Shown here: positions 61,491 to 64,000 of the stretch, piece after piece
How positions within the stretch are numbered: the first letter of the stretch is position 1
Layout: the number at the start of each line of letters is the position of its first letter
NCBI GenBank assembly: GCA_004794785.1
Contig: SJOL01005652.1
Coordinates: 363,144-427,143 of the forward strand
DNA: 64,000 bases
Source of the DNA: Opisthorchis felineus
Taxonomy: Eukaryota; Platyhelminthes; Trematoda; Opisthorchiida; Opisthorchiidae
Reading direction: 5' to 3'
Position numbers and translations under genes: made by a program
The notes under the pieces: generated by a model
Seen by the model: only the letters and a program-made list of their open reading frames with translations
What the model was told of the DNA's origin: nothing
Databases searched by the model: none

Positions 61491-62378
61491 TGCATCATTT
61501 CGTCACTTTTCAACACTTACTGTGTCATCAAATCTCTAATGATGCTAAAACCAAAAGGCCCGTATAATCGCTCTTTTTACTTTTACGCCAAAGCACTATT
61601 ATTCATACCGAGACATTGTCCCCTCTAGGTGCTTTTCAATCCCAGATCTATTGAGAAACTTGGAAATAACTTATTCGATCCGGCATTTTCAATCTGAGTG
61701 AAAGCCGTTACTTATGACTAACCAAAACTCTTCACTTCTTTCTGACACGGTCTCCTGTGGATCAGTAGGCTGAATATCTCCGCTGACTCGCTGGACTCGA
61801 TCATATTTCAGCCTTGTCTCAACATCCTTACGTGAGTACTTTGAAACCCTTCAACCAACATTGAAACACGCCCATTCCTCAACGCAGTATCTAGTCGTCC
61901 TTATCAGACTTGAACTGTAACCCAGTTAGTTCCGTTTTCCAAATCCGGTGGTGGCTGACCAAATCCCATCTGACATCCTTACTTTTATTCATTGAATCTA
62001 TAAAATGACATATGATTACAAAAGCATCCTATTACCTATTACTCAAACATCACGTGGGTCCTTAGAAACCAGTGTACAAACAGCAACTCGTGACTAGTTC
62101 CCGGATGCCCAACGAGCAGGTTTTCATATAAGCATACTGTACATAAGTCATGCTCGGAGAGGACAGAGATTAATAGCAGCTTGGTATCAGCAGGTTACTC
62201 TCGAACGATGATGATGCTACTTAAGACACGTGTGCACACGTGACTGCACTCGAAGACGCGTACAGACGCGTACACACCTTACGTTCGATCCAAATAAAGT
62301 CACCCAACTTTTAGAAAAACAGACTGATCGCATCTTTCTTTGCTTTAGAGTGTTCTGTGACTAACTGCTAGGAAAATC
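61491..62378. other. Upstream region of the dynein light chain exon
   Basis: No coding sequence seen. It includes a perfect 16-base palindrome with two CACGTG sites (62227-62242), a tandem GACGCGTACA pair (62255-62274), an AATAAA at 62293 and an acceptor-like CTTTGCTTTAG ending near 62349. Confidence 0.45.
62227..62242. promoter_or_regulatory. Palindromic double E-box-like site, then tandem GACGCGTACA
   Basis: CACGTGTGCACACGTG is its own reverse complement and contains two CACGTG cores, a known binding site type for basic helix-loop-helix proteins. Thirteen bases on, GACGCGTACA is repeated head to tail. The position 137 bases before the dynein light chain ATG suggests, but does not show, a promoter role. 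Confidence 0.3.
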
Positions 62379-62563
62379 ATGGATTTGCTCAAAATACTGG
62401 ATACAGACATGAACCATGAGGTGCGACAGGCTTTTGTTAGCCTTGTGGACAAGACATTCGGCGAGGATCGACCGCAATATGAAATGGCCATGGAAATTAA
62501 GCAGTGGTTTGACGATCGATGTGATGGTCCCTGGCACTGTGTGATTGGACAACATTTTGGAAG
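62379..62563 (+). CDS. Dynein light chain (LC8/tegument type), first coding exon
   Basis: A small cytoplasmic subunit of dynein and a hub for dimeric partners. Flukes have many variants, several in the tegument. The exon has 61 codons plus 2 bases, from an ATG after a splice-acceptor-like CTTTAG (62349) to donor AG|GTAAGA. The end of the exon carries the family signature: IKQWFDDRCDGPWHCVIGQHFG corresponds to IKKEFDxxxxPTWHCxVGxxFG, written here in two parts (IKQWFDDRCDG, PWHCVIGQHFG). The acidic N-terminal part (MNHEVRQAFVSLVDK) fits the first helices. The second half (the SxVTHE...IYFYxGQxAILLF strand region) must be on another exon and was not found up to 64000. The sequence is divergent from canonical LC8, as in other fluke paralogues. 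The codon after the donor junction reads TAA if unspliced. Confidence 0.85.
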
Positions 62564-64000
62564 GTAAGACGTTGTTGTCGGACGCACTGAAATCTGGAAC
62601 AGAAACACTGTTCAATCTCTAAGGGCAATTCGAAGTGATGAATTTAACAGGACTGTATTTCCAACCTTCATCAGTCCCTCAGCGATAAAAATCCAATAAG
62701 AATACAGAGGTTTTACCTGTTTTTTTTAAAGTTTGAGTGTGAAATAGGCTAAATGTTATGTTATATGGCGCAGTCGCACAATAAACCCACGTGTACCATT
62801 AGCCGCGCAACCGATACAGAGCTGCAACCCACTGCAACTTTTGGCGGGAATGAACCCGGAACAGACAGTTACTGTCAATAAGCTTGGCAGATGAAGATAG
62901 AGTATTCACGTTTCAAGGAGGCCTCGCAGATTTTCCGTTTTTGGATCACCACAGACTAAATGTGGCCCGTTCGTGTGCAACTATGTGGTTCTGAATCCGG
63001 GCATACTCACCTTACCTCTGAATTGTAACCCATCCACCAGGTAGATAATTTATTCCTTTTTTAAAAGCCTTGGTAGAAAGAATGCAGGGATACTATATCA
63101 TTATCCACCAACCGTCCACAAACTGCACTTCATTTTATCCTTACATACTTAATTGATCCAAAAATTCAGTATTTGACCCAATGTTTTAAAGCCCCAAAAA
63201 TTAAGCTGGAAAAGGAAAATGGTCTGTTATGCCATCCCCTGAATTAAAGGAACACCTTAAATAGCATAATGCGTTTTGCTATGAAATTGGGGGTTGTCAA
63301 ATTTGAAAACCTTAATGCGGAACTAGCGTATCTAGTAGGACCTCATTGGTTGTGCTAAAATTAGTGAAGAGCTGCATGTGCATATCATGGGACTTATTAA
63401 ACCCGGTAGATGATGTGTCTGTATCACATAAAAAATGGAATTCCTTAGCGAAAAGTGCTGGTACGAAAAGGAACTTCTGAAATGTAAAGAGAGAGGAGGA
63501 GGATAAACGCACTGGAATTAGAAAATTAGGCCTGCTAGGGTATGTGAGCAACAACTTTGTGGTACTGGTTTGCAATCAGATAGGATGCGTTACAATATCA
63601 TAATATACCTCCACATATTTACAAACGCTATCGCAAAGTCCAGAAATTGGCTGGTCTGCCTACATGGTGCAGTCATTTCTTCCATAATCCGGAAGAATTC
63701 TATCGATCTGCCGCCAACCTCTAATCCCAAGCTGTGTGCGAGTTTGAAAATGGTGTCAGGTATATCAGTCAACCAGTCAGAAAATACGGTTCTTTTACCA
63801 GATCTCGTACTGGACATAAATATGAGCCATCGCCAAAAACTGGCTTTTGTAGGACGTCGTTGCTCATCATATCGACAAACCTGACTGAAACCAGTTGAAA
63901 TCAGAAACAGCGGGCTCATTCACGTAGACATTGTGGAAAAGCCGATTTCTTGAGACACAAAGAAGGGCTGGACTCACACGGACATTCTAGACTTAACCTT
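62564..64000. other. Probable intron or flank of the dynein light chain gene
   Basis: No second exon of the gene was recognised. Open frames at 63312-63575 and 63570-63919 show no known domain. Confidence 0.45.

Overview
The window looks like a piece of a flatworm genome, most likely a digenean fluke. The reasons are the sparse genes with long introns, the dense load of decayed RTE-type non-LTR, Ty3/gypsy-type and Penelope-like elements, tRNA-derived SINE-like repeats, and a dynein light chain gene of the kind that is expanded in flukes. The species assignment is inference. There is no sign of bacterial operons, CRISPR arrays, rRNA or intact tRNA genes.

Only two host genes are clear, both on the + strand. 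The first is a front-end (FADS2-like) fatty acid desaturase. Seven exons between 36557 and 53899 join in frame into 307 codons with all three histidine boxes (HDFGH, HSQHH and the diagnostic QLEHH). The cytochrome b5 exons at the 5' end and the last dozen or so codons were not found. The second is the first coding exon of a dynein light chain (62379-62563), whose remaining exon(s) lie beyond the window or were not recognised.

Region by region: 1-1218, RTE copy A (-), running off the left edge. About 4.1-4.3 kb, Penelope-type RT relic (+). 5.9 kb, non-LTR 3' tail (+). 10.26-12.07 kb, a rearranged gypsy element in which gag is present as a 511-bp inverted repeat (palindrome) between two same-direction LTR fragments. 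19.4-20.2 kb, RTE-like relic (-). 22.9-26.7 kb, the longest RTE copy (-), with internal deletions in both the endonuclease and the RT, next to a gypsy integrase relic (26.7-27.2 kb, -). 29.36-29.6 kb, RTE 3' end (+). 30.4-32.5 kb, gypsy pol relic (-) with RT, RNase H and integrase in order. 36.6-53.9 kb, the desaturase, whose introns hold an RTE 3' end and two SINE-like repeats. 54.3-54.9 kb, RTE-like RT relic (+). 56.4 kb, a 27-bp-arm hairpin with some hammerhead-like motifs. 57.3-57.9 kb, RTE relic (-). 59.0-60.2 kb, gypsy RNase H/integrase relic (+). 62.4 kb, dynein light chain exon.

No complete, clearly novel multi-gene system was found. The most unusual structures are the palindromic gypsy gag, the hairpin at 56.4 kb, and the set of related retroelement 3' ends that finish in different simple repeats. 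All similarity calls come from reading translated motifs by eye. No database or alignment was run.
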